Source of the DNA: Paenibacillus bovis
GTDB lineage: Bacteria > Bacillota > Bacilli > Bacillales > Bacillaceae_C
Assembly (NCBI GenBank): GCA_007679095.1
Contig: VEFU01000015.1
Span: forward strand, 1 to 64,000
Direction of reading: 5' to 3'
Length of the DNA: 64,000 bases
A program made the translations under genes and the position numbers. Positions 9,408 through 17,888 of this stretch are shown one piece after another. Each line of letters begins with the position of its first letter. Position 1 is the first letter of the stretch. Below the pieces are notes generated by a model. That model worked only from the letters and a program-made list of their open reading frames with translations, did not search any database and was not told the DNA's origin.

Positions 9408-9605
9408 CTAATCCCTCCCATTTACATTATCTATGAATTTATCATTAACTTTTGTAAAGTATACGCTACTGCCTAGCGCTTTTCGATTAGATACATGTAA
9501 ATTGGTTAGAAAGGCCGAGAATCAACTTAGCAATTATCACCTTCTATAAGAAGAAAGTCTTATAGATGTCCGTATAAAAGGTATCTACATGGAAGATTTT
9601 TTGAA
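9408..9605. other. Intergenic gap between two - strand genes
   Basis: About 200 bases without a plausible gene. It should contain the promoter of the membrane-anchored protein. I see no clear terminator for the AraC gene on its far side. Confidence 0.4.
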
Positions 9606-10487
9606 TTATTCCCTAAAAAACTTAAAGCTTTCTGTATCTACTTCTTGTAGAAAAGCATATTTTTCCCTATACTCACGTGGACTAACACCTTGTGTTTTTT
9701 CAAAAACATAATAGAAATGCTGCCGACTATTAAAACCAACTTCAAAGGCAATATCCATGATCAAGAGTTTAGAATTCCGTAGCAAATGTTTTGCTTTATT
9801 AATCCGTAACTGATTTTTATATTCCACTAATCCTAAGTGTACTTGCTGCTTGAATATCTTTTGTAAATAAGATTTGTGAATACCGACATGTTTAGCTACA
9901 TCCACTATGCTCGGGTCCTCATCTAAATAATGTTGTATGTACTCTTGTGCTTTTCGTACATAAGATATGCTGGTGTGCGCTCCCTCATAGCTACGAGCCA
10001 ATTCAATTAACATTTTAGCTAATAACAAATGAATGATATAAGAGTTATGATGAGGACTATTCATCTCTAATTCTAGTATCAACTCTTTTAGAGCATAATC
10101 CAGCTTACCGTTGTCTTTTATCACTAAAAAATCTTTAAGTACCGCAAATAAATCACGTACTATTCCTACCCGTTTAATTAACTCTGAAAAATTGAGCATT
10201 GGCTTTTCATTTGAGATGAACCGAAACTCAACATTCATAATTTCACAAGGATTACCTTCCTTCACAATTAACCGATGAGGAGTATTCCGATCAATAAAAA
10301 TACATTCACCTTTTGCTAAAATGCTAGAATCACCTTTCACGTCCACATAGCATTCACCATTCACCACATACATTAACTCGAAACTATTATGTTGGTGATA
10401 CTCCATATGATAAAAATCGAACTTTAAACTATAGTATGCATCAACTGTTATGTAATCATATTTTGAAGCCATGAAGGTCTCCTCCAA
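9606..10487 (-). CDS. AraC family regulator, probably of the adjacent alpha-galactosidase
   Basis: This 293-residue regulator has an N-terminal cupin-like sensing domain (HQHNSFELMYVVNGECYVDVKG, then IDRNTPHRL) and a C-terminal double helix-turn-helix of the AraC/XylS type (VDVAKHVGIHKSYLQKIFKQ, then IMDIAFEVGFNSRQHFYYVFEKTQGVSPREYR). Such proteins usually activate sugar-utilisation genes when a sugar binds the cupin. It is divergent from the GH27 gene at 10614 with about 125 bp between them, which makes that gene the obvious target. The start at 10487 or the ATG five codons later (MASKYDY) are both possible; GGAGGA lies well placed for the latter. Confidence 0.9.
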   Translation of the reverse strand: MEETFMASKYDYITVDAYYSLKFDFYHMEYHQHNSFELMYVVNGECYVDVKGDSSILAKGECIFIDRNTPHRLIVKEGNPCEIMNVEFRFISNEKPMLNFSELIKRVGIVRDLFAVLKDFLVIKDNGKLDYALKELILELEMNSPHHNSYIIHLLLAKMLIELARSYEGAHTSISYVRKAQEYIQHYLDEDPSIVDVAKHVGIHKSYLQKIFKQQVHLGLVEYKNQLRINKAKHLLRNSKLLIMDIAFEVGFNSRQHFYYVFEKTQGVSPREYREKYAFLQEVDTESFKFFRE

Positions 10488-10613
10488 AAAAATGCGTCTT
10501 TTTATGACATATGCTTACTTAATGATTTTTCATTTTACACATGACTTTCCTATTAAATATAGAATATATGACAGTAGCTTACATGAAAAGTATAGAAAGG
10601 AATGAATTATTAT

Positions 10614-11876
10614 ATGTCATTTTTAGATTTTGCAAAAACACCACCAATGGGTTGGAATAGTTGGGACAGTTACGGGGCATCCGTTACAGAAGCAGAAGTT
10701 AAAGGAAACGCCGATTATATGGCAAAAAATATGAAAGAGTTTGGTTGGGAATATGTAGTTGTCGATATTCAATGGTCTGAGCCTACTGCAGATTCTACAA
10801 GATACCATCCTTTCGTTCCACTCTGTATGGACGAGTATTCACGGTTAATTCCTGCCGAAAACAGATTTCCTAGTTCAGCTAACGGAAAAGGCTTCAAAGA
10901 ATTAGGTGACTATATTCATAGCTTAGGTTTAAAATTCGGGATTCATATTATGCGAGGTATTCCTAGACAAGCAGTCCATCAAAACACGGCCCTTAAAGGA
11001 ACAGATAAGCGAGCTCGGGATATTGCACTGAACAATATTTGCCCATGGAACTCCGATATGTATGGTGTCAATGTAGATATGCCTGAAGGACAGCTATACT
11101 ATGATTCATTATTAGAGTTATATGCTTCTTGGGGTGTAGACTTTATTAAGGTCGATGATATTGCGGATTCAAAACTTTACAAAAGTGCACACCATAAAGA
11201 AATAGCAGCTATTCGCAAAGCAATTGATAAAACAGGCAGAGAAATTGTATTATCCTTGTCGCCAGGACCAGCTGCAATTGAAGATGGTGCTTTTCTTCAA
11301 GATAATGCGAATATGTGGCGGATGACGGATGATTTCTGGGATCATTGGAGATCTTTATACGCGATGTTTGAACGGGCAGCTAAATGGGCTCCATTTGTTC
11401 GACCAGGTAACTGGCCAGATTGCGATATGTTACCACTAGGGCATATTGGTATTAGAGCTGTTGATGGTGGTGGTGGAGATAACTGGACTCGTTTTACACA
11501 CGACGAACAAATTACTTTAATGTCTTTATGGACGATCATGCAGTCACCATTAATGTTCGGCGGGGAATTAACTGACTTAGACCCATGGACGTTAAAATTA
11601 ATAACGAATGAACAAGTATTAAAAATGTATAAGGAACTGAATTACCAACGTCAAGTGTACCGGGATCGTACATGGGTTGTTTGGAAAGCAAAGAGTGAAA
11701 CAGATCAGTACGTTGCTATATTCAATACATCCGATGAAGAAAAGCAAGTCGATGCGAGCATAATGAGTAACATCGTACCGCTCGAAGAAGAAGTACTAAA
11801 CCTTTGGGAAAACGAAAAAATCACCCTATCCAATCAAACACTACCTGCACACGGAGCATTACTAATTAAATTATAA
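10614..11876 (+). CDS. GH27 family alpha-galactosidase-like enzyme
   Basis: The roughly 420-residue protein is a complete glycoside hydrolase family 27 (clan GH-D) enzyme. It has the MGWNSWDSYG start of the barrel, the predicted nucleophile Asp in DFIKVDDIADS (about residue 185 from the upstream ATG), the predicted acid/base Asp in WRMTDDFWDHW (about 243), and a C-terminal beta-sandwich. There is no signal peptide, so it acts on imported alpha-galactosides or related glycosides. Two ATGs are possible; the one at 10602 overlaps its own ribosome binding site, so 10614 is preferred. No transporter gene is adjacent. Exact specificity (alpha-galactosidase, N-acetylgalactosaminidase or isomaltodextranase type) cannot be fixed. 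Confidence 0.85.
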   Translation: MSFLDFAKTPPMGWNSWDSYGASVTEAEVKGNADYMAKNMKEFGWEYVVVDIQWSEPTADSTRYHPFVPLCMDEYSRLIPAENRFPSSANGKGFKELGDYIHSLGLKFGIHIMRGIPRQAVHQNTALKGTDKRARDIALNNICPWNSDMYGVNVDMPEGQLYYDSLLELYASWGVDFIKVDDIADSKLYKSAHHKEIAAIRKAIDKTGREIVLSLSPGPAAIEDGAFLQDNANMWRMTDDFWDHWRSLYAMFERAAKWAPFVRPGNWPDCDMLPLGHIGIRAVDGGGGDNWTRFTHDEQITLMSLWTIMQSPLMFGGELTDLDPWTLKLITNEQVLKMYKELNYQRQVYRDRTWVVWKAKSETDQYVAIFNTSDEEKQVDASIMSNIVPLEEEVLNLWENEKITLSNQTLPAHGALLIKL

Positions 11877-11893
11877 TTCTGAATTGTTTAGGA

Positions 11894-11922
11894 GTTGTGT
11901 GGGTGCCAGGCACCCACACAAC
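11894..11922. repeat. GTGCC palindrome with 14-bp arms
   Basis: A single copy of the GTGCC/GGCAC element, extended by compensating flanks into two perfect 14-bp arms around one central A. It lies 18 bp after the GH27 stop codon. No T-run follows on either side, so it is not a typical terminator, though the transcript would fold here. Confidence 0.88.
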
Positions 11923-11927
11923 TCACA

Positions 11928-12134
11928 TCATTGGTTTTCAAATTTCACTCTTCCTTTATGGTCGACAATTGGTAGTATAACCGCACAGAGAAGTGCTGTG
12001 TAGTAAGATAAATATTTTATTCCGATTGGTTCATTAAATATGGTCATGCCGATAATTCCAATCATACTGGACAAAGCTATTCCTATCACAAATCCACCTA
12101 TTAAACCGATAATAATTGCTAAAAATATTCTCAT
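11928..12134 (-). CDS. Small membrane protein, DUF5957-like
   Basis: The 68-residue protein has two hydrophobic helices (FLAIIIGLIGGFVIGIALSSMIGIIGM and YYTALLCAVILPIV) and a short polar tail. The pattern recalls small Bacillaceae membrane proteins grouped as DUF5957; that assignment is from memory and tentative. Its ATG lies one base beyond the stop codon of the preceding gene, so the two are surely co-transcribed and probably translationally coupled. Function unknown. Confidence 0.65.
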   Translation of the reverse strand: MRIFLAIIIGLIGGFVIGIALSSMIGIIGMTIFNEPIGIKYLSYYTALLCAVILPIVDHKGRVKFENQ

Positions 12135-12135
12135 T

Positions 12136-12549
12136 TTATTCCTCTCCCTTTTTTATAAACATTAATTTAATTGTTTTCTTTATACCTTGATACGAGATTA
12201 TAAATAATAAAATCGCTAGTACAGGATGGAGCGCACCTAGCCACCGGATAGAAGCAGTAATGTTGGCTGTAAAATACATCCCAAACACCCCCACCAGTAA
12301 GCCAAAAATATTCCAGTACGCCCATTGCGGTAGCTTACCTATAAATGCAAACAATAACAAAAATAGTGGAATATTAAACCCTACTAAATGAATGAGTGTC
12401 GTGTGCCTTGACCAATTGATTGGATCTACAAAAATCGCTAAACCAGCGAGAAAGAATTGAGTCACGACAGTTAAGAAGAAAACACTCAGCAAGATAAAAT
12501 ATATGATTCGTCCAAATTGATTTCCTTTTGAAACCATGTGCTTATTCAT
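12136..12549 (-). CDS. Small integral membrane protein, DUF6220-like
   Basis: The protein of about 137 residues has four predicted membrane helices. The FLAGLAIFVDPINWSRHTTLIHLVGFN segment and overall length fit the DUF6220 group as I remember it; function is not known. The ATG at 12549 has AAGGAG nine bases upstream and is preferred over the TTG three codons before it. It forms a two-gene unit with the 68-residue membrane protein downstream, and the two may act together in the membrane. Confidence 0.65.
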   Translation of the reverse strand: MNKHMVSKGNQFGRIIYFILLSVFFLTVVTQFFLAGLAIFVDPINWSRHTTLIHLVGFNIPLFLLLFAFIGKLPQWAYWNIFGLLVGVFGMYFTANITASIRWLGALHPVLAILLFIISYQGIKKTIKLMFIKKGEE

Positions 12550-12655
12550 TTTTTTCAACTCCTTGTTATCTCTATCACTGTCTATAGATTACTCTCCCTT
12601 TCTAAACTACCTCTTAGCTATTTCTTAAAAAATTATTAAGTAACTCTAAAAAAAT

Positions 12656-12844
12656 AGCTCTGTTAAACTCTGTTGTTGATTTTCGCTCCTGTACACTCGC
12701 TTTCCATGGGCACGGCCTCAGCTAACTTGGCAAAGAAAACCGCTTTGCCAAGTGGATCTTCGGCTCGTGCTGTTCCCGCAGGATTCTCGTGTACATCCGC
12801 TACAATCAACTAAGTTTTTAACAACAATGAACTTTAACAGAGCC
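12656..12844. mobile_element. MITE copy A (about 189 bp, non-coding)
   Basis: This element has imperfect terminal inverted repeats, AGCTCTGTTAAAC at the left and GGCTCTGTTAAAG on the opposite strand at the right. Internal inverted segments include CTTGGCAAAG...CTTTGCCAAG. AAAAAAT flanks it on both sides. A second copy in the opposite orientation lies at 41087-41276. It encodes no protein, so it needs a transposase in trans; the GGCTCTGTT ends resemble those of IS6/IS240-type elements. Confidence 0.85.
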
Positions 12845-12873
12845 AAAAAATAAAAAGCCCACAAAAAGTGGAC

Positions 12874-13557
12874 TTATTTAAAGCGGTAACCAACACCCCA
12901 TATTGTTTCGATAAATTCAGGTTTGGAGGGATCTTGTTCTATTTTCTCTCTAATTTTTCGAATATGGACAGTTACAGTCGTTATATCTCCTACCGAATCA
13001 ATTTCCCATATTCGTTCAAATAAATGTTCTTTACTAAAGACCTTATTTGGATGTAATGCTAAAAAGGTTAATAAATCAAACTCCTTTGCTGTTAGAATTT
13101 TTTCTTCACCATTTAAGAATACTCTCCTTGACTCTTGATCAATACACAATCCTTTTACTTGAATTTGCTGCTTTGGCTGATTTCGATTGACTAGTCGTTC
13201 ATACCTTGCCAAGTGTGCCTTTACACGAGCTACTAGTTCATTCGGATTAAATGGTTTTTCAATATAATCATCTGCTCCACGATCAAATCCTCTAATGATA
13301 TCAATATCCTCTTTTCTTGCTGTTACCATTAAAATCGGAATATCTTTTACTTTCCGTATCTGTTTGCAAATTTCAAATCCATCAATTCCTGGTAACATTA
13401 AATCAAGTAATATTAAATCATATTCCTGAGTAATAGCTTTTTGAAGCCCTTGTTCTCCTGTCGTAACAATATCACTTTCAAAGCCATTTACTTCAAGATA
13501 ATCCCTTTCTAATTCAGCAATACTTTCTTCATCTTCAATGATTAATATTTTCTTCAT
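12874..13557 (-). CDS. OmpR/PhoB-family response regulator
   Basis: The 227-residue regulator has a receiver domain (acidic pocket IEDEE, phosphoacceptor Asp in LILLDLMLPGIDG, Lys in EKPFNP) and a C-terminal winged helix (TAKEFDLLTFLALHPNKVFSKEHLFERIWE ... VTVHIRKIREKI ... WGVGYRF). It is complete. Its start overlaps the sensor-kinase stop by 4 bp in the order kinase-last on the map but regulator-second in transcription, so the kinase gene is upstream here. The signal and regulon are unknown; the flanking genes are not obvious targets. Confidence 0.92.
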   Translation of the reverse strand: MKKILIIEDEESIAELERDYLEVNGFESDIVTTGEQGLQKAITQEYDLILLDLMLPGIDGFEICKQIRKVKDIPILMVTARKEDIDIIRGFDRGADDYIEKPFNPNELVARVKAHLARYERLVNRNQPKQQIQVKGLCIDQESRRVFLNGEEKILTAKEFDLLTFLALHPNKVFSKEHLFERIWEIDSVGDITTVTVHIRKIREKIEQDPSKPEFIETIWGVGYRFK

Positions 13558-14657
13558 TCATTTTCACCTGCTTTAGGAAGTGTAAAAAACACACTCGTAC
13601 CTATTCCCTCTTCACTTTCAGCCCACACTTCACCGTTATGTCCCTCCATAATTTGTTTTACAATAGCTAAACCAATTCCACTTCCACCTGTTGATGAATT
13701 CCTAGAATTATCTGTACGGTAAAATTGTTCAAAAATACGAGAGATGGATTGTTGATCAATGCCACTTCCATTATCTTTTATTTGCACTTTGACAAAATTT
13801 TGCTCTGATTTTAGAAAAATGTTAATTTCTGGTCTATCTTTGTTCATGTATTTTAAACTATTTTCAATTATATTAGTAATCACCCGATTTATTTTATCTC
13901 GATCAGCTTTTATGATGTACTTTTTCTCTTCCTCCACATGAAAATGGACGGATCCACCTTTGTCTTCCATGTCAAAACGGAGTTCCTCCATAAAATCCTC
14001 TAAATACGACCTCAAATCCATATTTTCAAAGTGAAAAGGTACTTTTTTCAAATCTAGCTTTGAAAACATAAATAGTTCTTCAATCATATGATCGAGGGTA
14101 TTTGCTTTGGAATAAATAGTATCCATATACTTCTCCATTTTTTCTGGGGTATTTGCAACGCCATCCCTAATACCATCTACATATCCTTTTATAGAAGTAA
14201 TAGGGGTTTTTAAATCATGAGAAATACTCGTTATTAACTCTTTCCGATTATTTTCATATTGTTGATTCAGTTCTTCCGTCTGCTTTAGCTTTTTTCGCAT
14301 CGTTTCAAACATACGAGCTAATTGGCTAATTTCATCCTTCCCTTTTACAGTAAGCTCAAAGTTCAAATTTCCCTCTGATATTTTATTGGCTGCCTCTGAT
14401 AATTGTTGAATCGGCTTAATGATACTCCTTGCTACGAAATATGTTAATAAACCATTCGTTAAAACTAATACAACTAGCATCCCAATAAACCTTAGGCGCA
14501 AAAACAGTTCAAAATGTTCTCCTTCTGTATCACCATTAAAAGCAACGAATAGCAAATAACCCATAATTATTTCGATGAAAAAAAATGCTATTACGGGTAT
14601 TACGATCATGGCGATATTAGACATCAGCAGTCGTTTTTTTATAGACACATCTATCAC
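13554..14657 (-). CDS. Membrane sensor histidine kinase, partner of the 12874 regulator
   Basis: The 367-residue kinase has two membrane helices (about 10-38 and 55-75) bracketing a very short extracellular loop, then a HAMP domain (IIKPIQQLSEAANKISEGNLNFEL). The HisKA domain has the phosphoacceptor His in SISHDLKTPITSIKGY, and the HATPase domain shows N, G1 and G2 boxes (NIIENSLKY, KDNGSGID, GGSGIGLAIVKQIM). The short loop suggests sensing within the membrane. It is first in the operon; the downstream response regulator overlaps it by 4 bp, implying translational coupling. Confidence 0.92.
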   Translation of the reverse strand: MIDVSIKKRLLMSNIAMIVIPVIAFFFIEIIMGYLLFVAFNGDTEGEHFELFLRLRFIGMLVVLVLTNGLLTYFVARSIIKPIQQLSEAANKISEGNLNFELTVKGKDEISQLARMFETMRKKLKQTEELNQQYENNRKELITSISHDLKTPITSIKGYVDGIRDGVANTPEKMEKYMDTIYSKANTLDHMIEELFMFSKLDLKKVPFHFENMDLRSYLEDFMEELRFDMEDKGGSVHFHVEEEKKYIIKADRDKINRVITNIIENSLKYMNKDRPEINIFLKSEQNFVKVQIKDNGSGIDQQSISRIFEQFYRTDNSRNSSTGGSGIGLAIVKQIMEGHNGEVWAESEEGIGTSVFFTLPKAGENE

Positions 14658-14815
14658 TACCCTCTCACATTTAGCCAGGTACTATTATGATAGGGTAATA
14701 TTAACAGAATCAAATATAATTATTAAGTTTTTCTTAATTTCACTAACAGCATGATTCAGGAAGTTAGTTCCTATTTATGGTAACCTTTTAGTAAATGAGA
14801 GGAGTGATTTTGTTG

Positions 14816-15658
14816 ATGAATACATCTATTCCAGAAATGACCCTTAATGACGGCTATACTATACCAGCGATAGGGCTAGGAACATATAGCATGAAGGGAA
14901 ATGCGGGAGCTACTGCTATTAAACATGCTATTGATATCGGTTATCGTTTAATTGACTCAGCTTACAATTATGAAAATGAAGGAACTGTTGGTGAGGCGAT
15001 ACGAAGGAGTTCAATTCCACGAGATCAATTAACGATTACTTCCAAGTTACCAGGAAGGTATCATTCTTATGATAAAGCAGTAACAACCATCCAAGAGTCC
15101 TTATACCGTGCGAATCTAGATTATTATGATTTATACATCATTCATTGGCCAAATCCAAAGCAAGATCTTTATGTGGAGGCATGGCAAGCATTGATTGATG
15201 CGAGGAAATGGGGATTGGTTCGTTCTATTGGTGTTAGCAATTTCTTACCGGAACATCTGGAACGTTTAGAAAAGGAAACAGGGGTAATGCCTAGTATCAA
15301 TCAAATTGAATTACACCCATTCTTTAATCAAGAACAACAAAGAAAATGGCATCAAGAAAATAATATCGTCACACAATCATGGAGTCCATTAGCTAGAGCA
15401 AATGCCATTCTCGAAAATGAGATAATTCAAGGGATAGCTGAACGTCATCATAAAACAGTAACACAAGTTGTTTTGCGTTGGCATTACCAGCTTGGAGCAG
15501 TATCCATACCAAAATCAGCGACTCCTTCTAGACAAATTGAAAATATATCAATTTTTGATTTTGCACTAGATGAAAATGAAATGCATCAAATAAATGAATT
15601 AACACGTATAGACGGAAGAATAAACAACCAAAACCCGGCCACATATGAAGAATATTAA
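14816..15658 (+). CDS. Aldo/keto reductase of the YtbE/YvgN type
   Basis: The protein of about 280 residues is a classical NADPH-dependent aldo/keto reductase. It shows DGYTIPAIGLGTY, catalytic DSAYNYENE (Asp and Tyr), Lys in TSKLPGRYH, HWPNP, the conserved SIGVSNF and a C-terminal VSIPKSATPSRQIENISIFDF cofactor loop. Bacillus relatives reduce methylglyoxal and other aldehydes. The frame extends to an ATG at 14795, but that ATG precedes the GAGAGGAG ribosome binding site, so translation should start at the ATG at 14816 or at one of the TTGs just before it. The stop codon lies in the arm of a large palindrome. Confidence 0.88.
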   Translation: MNTSIPEMTLNDGYTIPAIGLGTYSMKGNAGATAIKHAIDIGYRLIDSAYNYENEGTVGEAIRRSSIPRDQLTITSKLPGRYHSYDKAVTTIQESLYRANLDYYDLYIIHWPNPKQDLYVEAWQALIDARKWGLVRSIGVSNFLPEHLERLEKETGVMPSINQIELHPFFNQEQQRKWHQENNIVTQSWSPLARANAILENEIIQGIAERHHKTVTQVVLRWHYQLGAVSIPKSATPSRQIENISIFDFALDENEMHQINELTRIDGRINNQNPATYEEY

Positions 15659-15692
15659 GAATAGTGTGGGTGCCTGGCACCCACACTATTCT
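15658..15692. repeat. GTGCC palindrome with 17-bp arms overlapping a stop codon
   Basis: Perfect 17-bp arms (AGAATAGTGTGGGTGCC and its complement) surround a single T. The left arm begins on the last base of the TAA of the aldo/keto reductase. No T-run follows. Confidence 0.9.
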
Positions 15693-15762
15693 ACATAAAC
15701 AGTATATTTTTTGTACATATTACATATACAAGGAAAATTTACCTTATGAATTGAAAGGGTGA

Positions 15763-16614
15763 ATGGTTATTCCTAACTTTCTTCCATTTCTTGCGCTCGT
15801 GGTTATTAGCATCATAATCTTTATCATTTCATGGGTAAAAGCTTCCAATAAAAGGGTTGTCCCATTTTTCCTATGCATCATTGGTTTAATTTTTTTTGTC
15901 GAGTATTTGATTTTGGTTATTTTCAAAAGCTATGAGTATTACCCTAAAGTATTTAATAATGCCTATTTTGATAATATTCTTGGTGCAAATATATCAAATG
16001 GATTTATTGTTCCATCCGTTACATTATTAATTGCTGTATTTAACTTAGGATTTTGGTGGATTATATTCATCATCCTCGGTTTTGTAGGTATAGAAGTGTT
16101 ATTTTTACATCTTGATATATATGAACATTTTTGGTGGAAAACAATCTATACCTCTATTGGCTTGTTGATCAACTTCAATCTTGGCAAATGGATATGGCGT
16201 TTGATTCAAAACCATCTTGACTGGTTTCAACTACGTTTTTCCATACTTTATTTCACTAATGTTGCCATCCAAAGTACATTGACTTTTTACCTAGCTGCAT
16301 TGTTCGAACTGTTTATTTTCAATGTTAATTGGTTTCAAGATCCAATAAGAGGACATTTTGCTTTCATCACTTTATACTTTTTCATCGATTCGGTTATTTA
16401 TAGTTTATTCGTTGTTAAAAGGGTCCATTGGTTTTGGCAAGCCCTGTTCATTTTTAGCCTATTTTGTATAAACTATTGGTTTTATAACATTGGCATACTT
16501 AAGCTGTCTAACAGCTGGGTTCTAGGTTTAATTTTTGGCATCCAAGTAATCGAATTATTTATACTAAAATACATGAACAAACTTTTACTGCAAGGTCCTA
16601 GCCAAATTAAATAG
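15763..16614 (+). CDS. Multispanning membrane protein of unknown function
   Basis: The 283-residue protein is almost wholly hydrophobic, with about eight or nine predicted membrane helices and many aromatic residues (Trp, Tyr, Phe). Charged residues are confined to short loops. I recognise no transporter, enzyme or sensor motif. AAAGGGTGA precedes the ATG closely. Its 3' end overlaps the TerC-family gene on the opposite strand by 8 bp, so the two genes are convergent without a spacer. Function unknown. Confidence 0.7.
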   Translation: MVIPNFLPFLALVVISIIIFIISWVKASNKRVVPFFLCIIGLIFFVEYLILVIFKSYEYYPKVFNNAYFDNILGANISNGFIVPSVTLLIAVFNLGFWWIIFIILGFVGIEVLFLHLDIYEHFWWKTIYTSIGLLINFNLGKWIWRLIQNHLDWFQLRFSILYFTNVAIQSTLTFYLAALFELFIFNVNWFQDPIRGHFAFITLYFFIDSVIYSLFVVKRVHWFWQALFIFSLFCINYWFYNIGILKLSNSWVLGLIFGIQVIELFILKYMNKLLLQGPSQIK

Positions 16615-17371
16615 CTTTCTTTTTGTTAGTAGGTGCAAACCAACCTAATAATGCGATAGCTACCAATACACCATAAAAGATTAATGTCCAAGTAGTACTA
16701 TGTGGAAAATCATGGTCCAAGACAGCAATATCCTCATGGGCAAGAGTAATTACTGCTAGTTTTACGCCTACCCAGGCAACAATTGCATAAGCTGTCGTTT
16801 CCAATGCTGGCCGTTTTGCAAGTAGCTGTACAAACCAGGTCGCAGCAAACTTTATTAAGATAAGGCCAGCAACTCCGCCTAAGAGCACAACGATAAATTT
16901 ACCACCATCCATGCCACCAAAATCGCCTAGTGGTGAGTCTGGTAGACCAAGTGCAAGAGCAACCGCAGCTAATATGGAATCAATTGCAAATGCAAGGTCA
17001 GCTAATGCGATTTTACCTACTGTAGGCCAAAAACCTTTACCAGCAGCTTCTTTTTCTTCTTCTTCATGAGGCTTCTCTTTTCCCTTACCTAATTGCGCTT
17101 GAATAACATGCTTTAATCCAAGGTAGAGTAGATATGCAGCTCCTATCGCCTGTATTTGCCAAACATTTGCAATAAAAGAAATTGCAAAAAGAGCAATAAA
17201 TCTGAAAGCAAAAGCCATCATAATTCCGTAATTAATCGCTTTCTTTTTCTGATCTTCTGGTAAATGTTTTGCGATGACTGCTAAGACAAGGGCATTGTCT
17301 GCTGATAATAATCCTTCTAGTCCAATTAATATCAACAATGCCCAACCATATTCGAGCAAAATGGAATCCAT
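16607..17371 (-). CDS. TerC family membrane protein, YkoY-like
   Basis: The 254-residue protein has about seven membrane helices and the paired acidic motifs of the TerC family: GLEGLLSADNALVLAVIAKHLP near the N-terminus and LADLAFAIDSILAAVALAL in the middle. A His/Glu-rich loop lies between. Bacillus TerC proteins take part in manganese export and metallation of secreted proteins. The ATG at 17371 with GGAGAG upstream is preferred to the TTG just before it. I looked for a yybP-ykoY manganese riboswitch in the upstream 200 bases and saw none. Confidence 0.88.
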   Translation of the reverse strand: MDSILLEYGWALLILIGLEGLLSADNALVLAVIAKHLPEDQKKKAINYGIMMAFAFRFIALFAISFIANVWQIQAIGAAYLLYLGLKHVIQAQLGKGKEKPHEEEEKEAAGKGFWPTVGKIALADLAFAIDSILAAVALALGLPDSPLGDFGGMDGGKFIVVLLGGVAGLILIKFAATWFVQLLAKRPALETTAYAIVAWVGVKLAVITLAHEDIAVLDHDFPHSTTWTLIFYGVLVAIALLGWFAPTNKKKAI

Positions 17372-17775
17372 CAAATCTCTCCAATCTCTTATATAAAAAC
17401 TCTGTTCAATTTTAGAGTATACTGTTTAGCACGTTGTAATTCTAGATAATAATTGTAAAAAAATATATTATTACATAACTTCAGTAGAGTATTGTTGTTT
17501 AATTTATACCATTTCAAATGAATATTAATCATCATTATGACAATATAAGCAATTTCCCCTATTCATTTAGTAGGGAGAAAGCTTGCCAATGAACACCCAT
17601 GAGGAAAAAAATTCAACAAGCATCATTTTGCAAAAACCATCTTATCCCAACCGCCATATTGAATATTCAATATGGCCTTTTACTATGCTTATACCCATAA
17701 CAAGTCCACCAATCCAACCCACTACAAGTGACAAAAATCACATTAAAAAAATACAAATTATGATAGCTTAAACCT
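17372..17775. other. Intergenic region with a long palindrome and a possible gene fragment
   Basis: This is the promoter side of the TerC gene plus non-coding DNA. On the - strand around 17650-17740 a short open frame reads like one membrane helix followed by VKGHIEYSIWRLG and a stop, with no start signal; this may be the tail of a lost membrane-protein gene. A 24-bp perfect palindrome sits inside it. Confidence 0.4.
17653..17676. repeat. 24-bp perfect palindrome
   Basis: The sequence reads GCCATATTGAAT followed by its exact reverse complement ATTCAATATGGC with no spacer. It lies in non-coding DNA and has no T-run. Confidence 0.85.
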
Positions 17776-17868
17776 GGGTGCCAGGCACCTAGAATATTCC
17801 GAATTGTTTTGGTGCCTGGCACCAGAAATATTCGGAATTGTATTGGAGTTGTTCGGGTGCCTGGCACC
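17776..17868. repeat. Three GTGCC palindromes upstream of trhP1
   Basis: Copies lie at 17776-17789, 17811-17823 and 17855-17868, the last ending 20 bp before the trhP1 ATG. The spacers carry near-repeats of AATATTC(C/G)GAATTG. These copies lie in the probable promoter and leader region of the trhP operon. Confidence 0.9.
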
Positions 17869-17888
17869 ATGATTGAGGAGGTATTGGA

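Noticed and set aside
17375-17580. Possible yybP-ykoY manganese riboswitch before the TerC gene
   Set aside because: I looked for the conserved paired internal loops and saw none of the expected GGGGAGUAG-like or AGGCUCGUC-like words.
17583-17771. 62-codon open frame on the + strand and a - strand membrane-helix-like frame in the same place
   Set aside because: The + frame has no ribosome binding site and no protein-like pattern. The - strand frame has no start; at most it is a gene fragment, noted under the intergenic entry.
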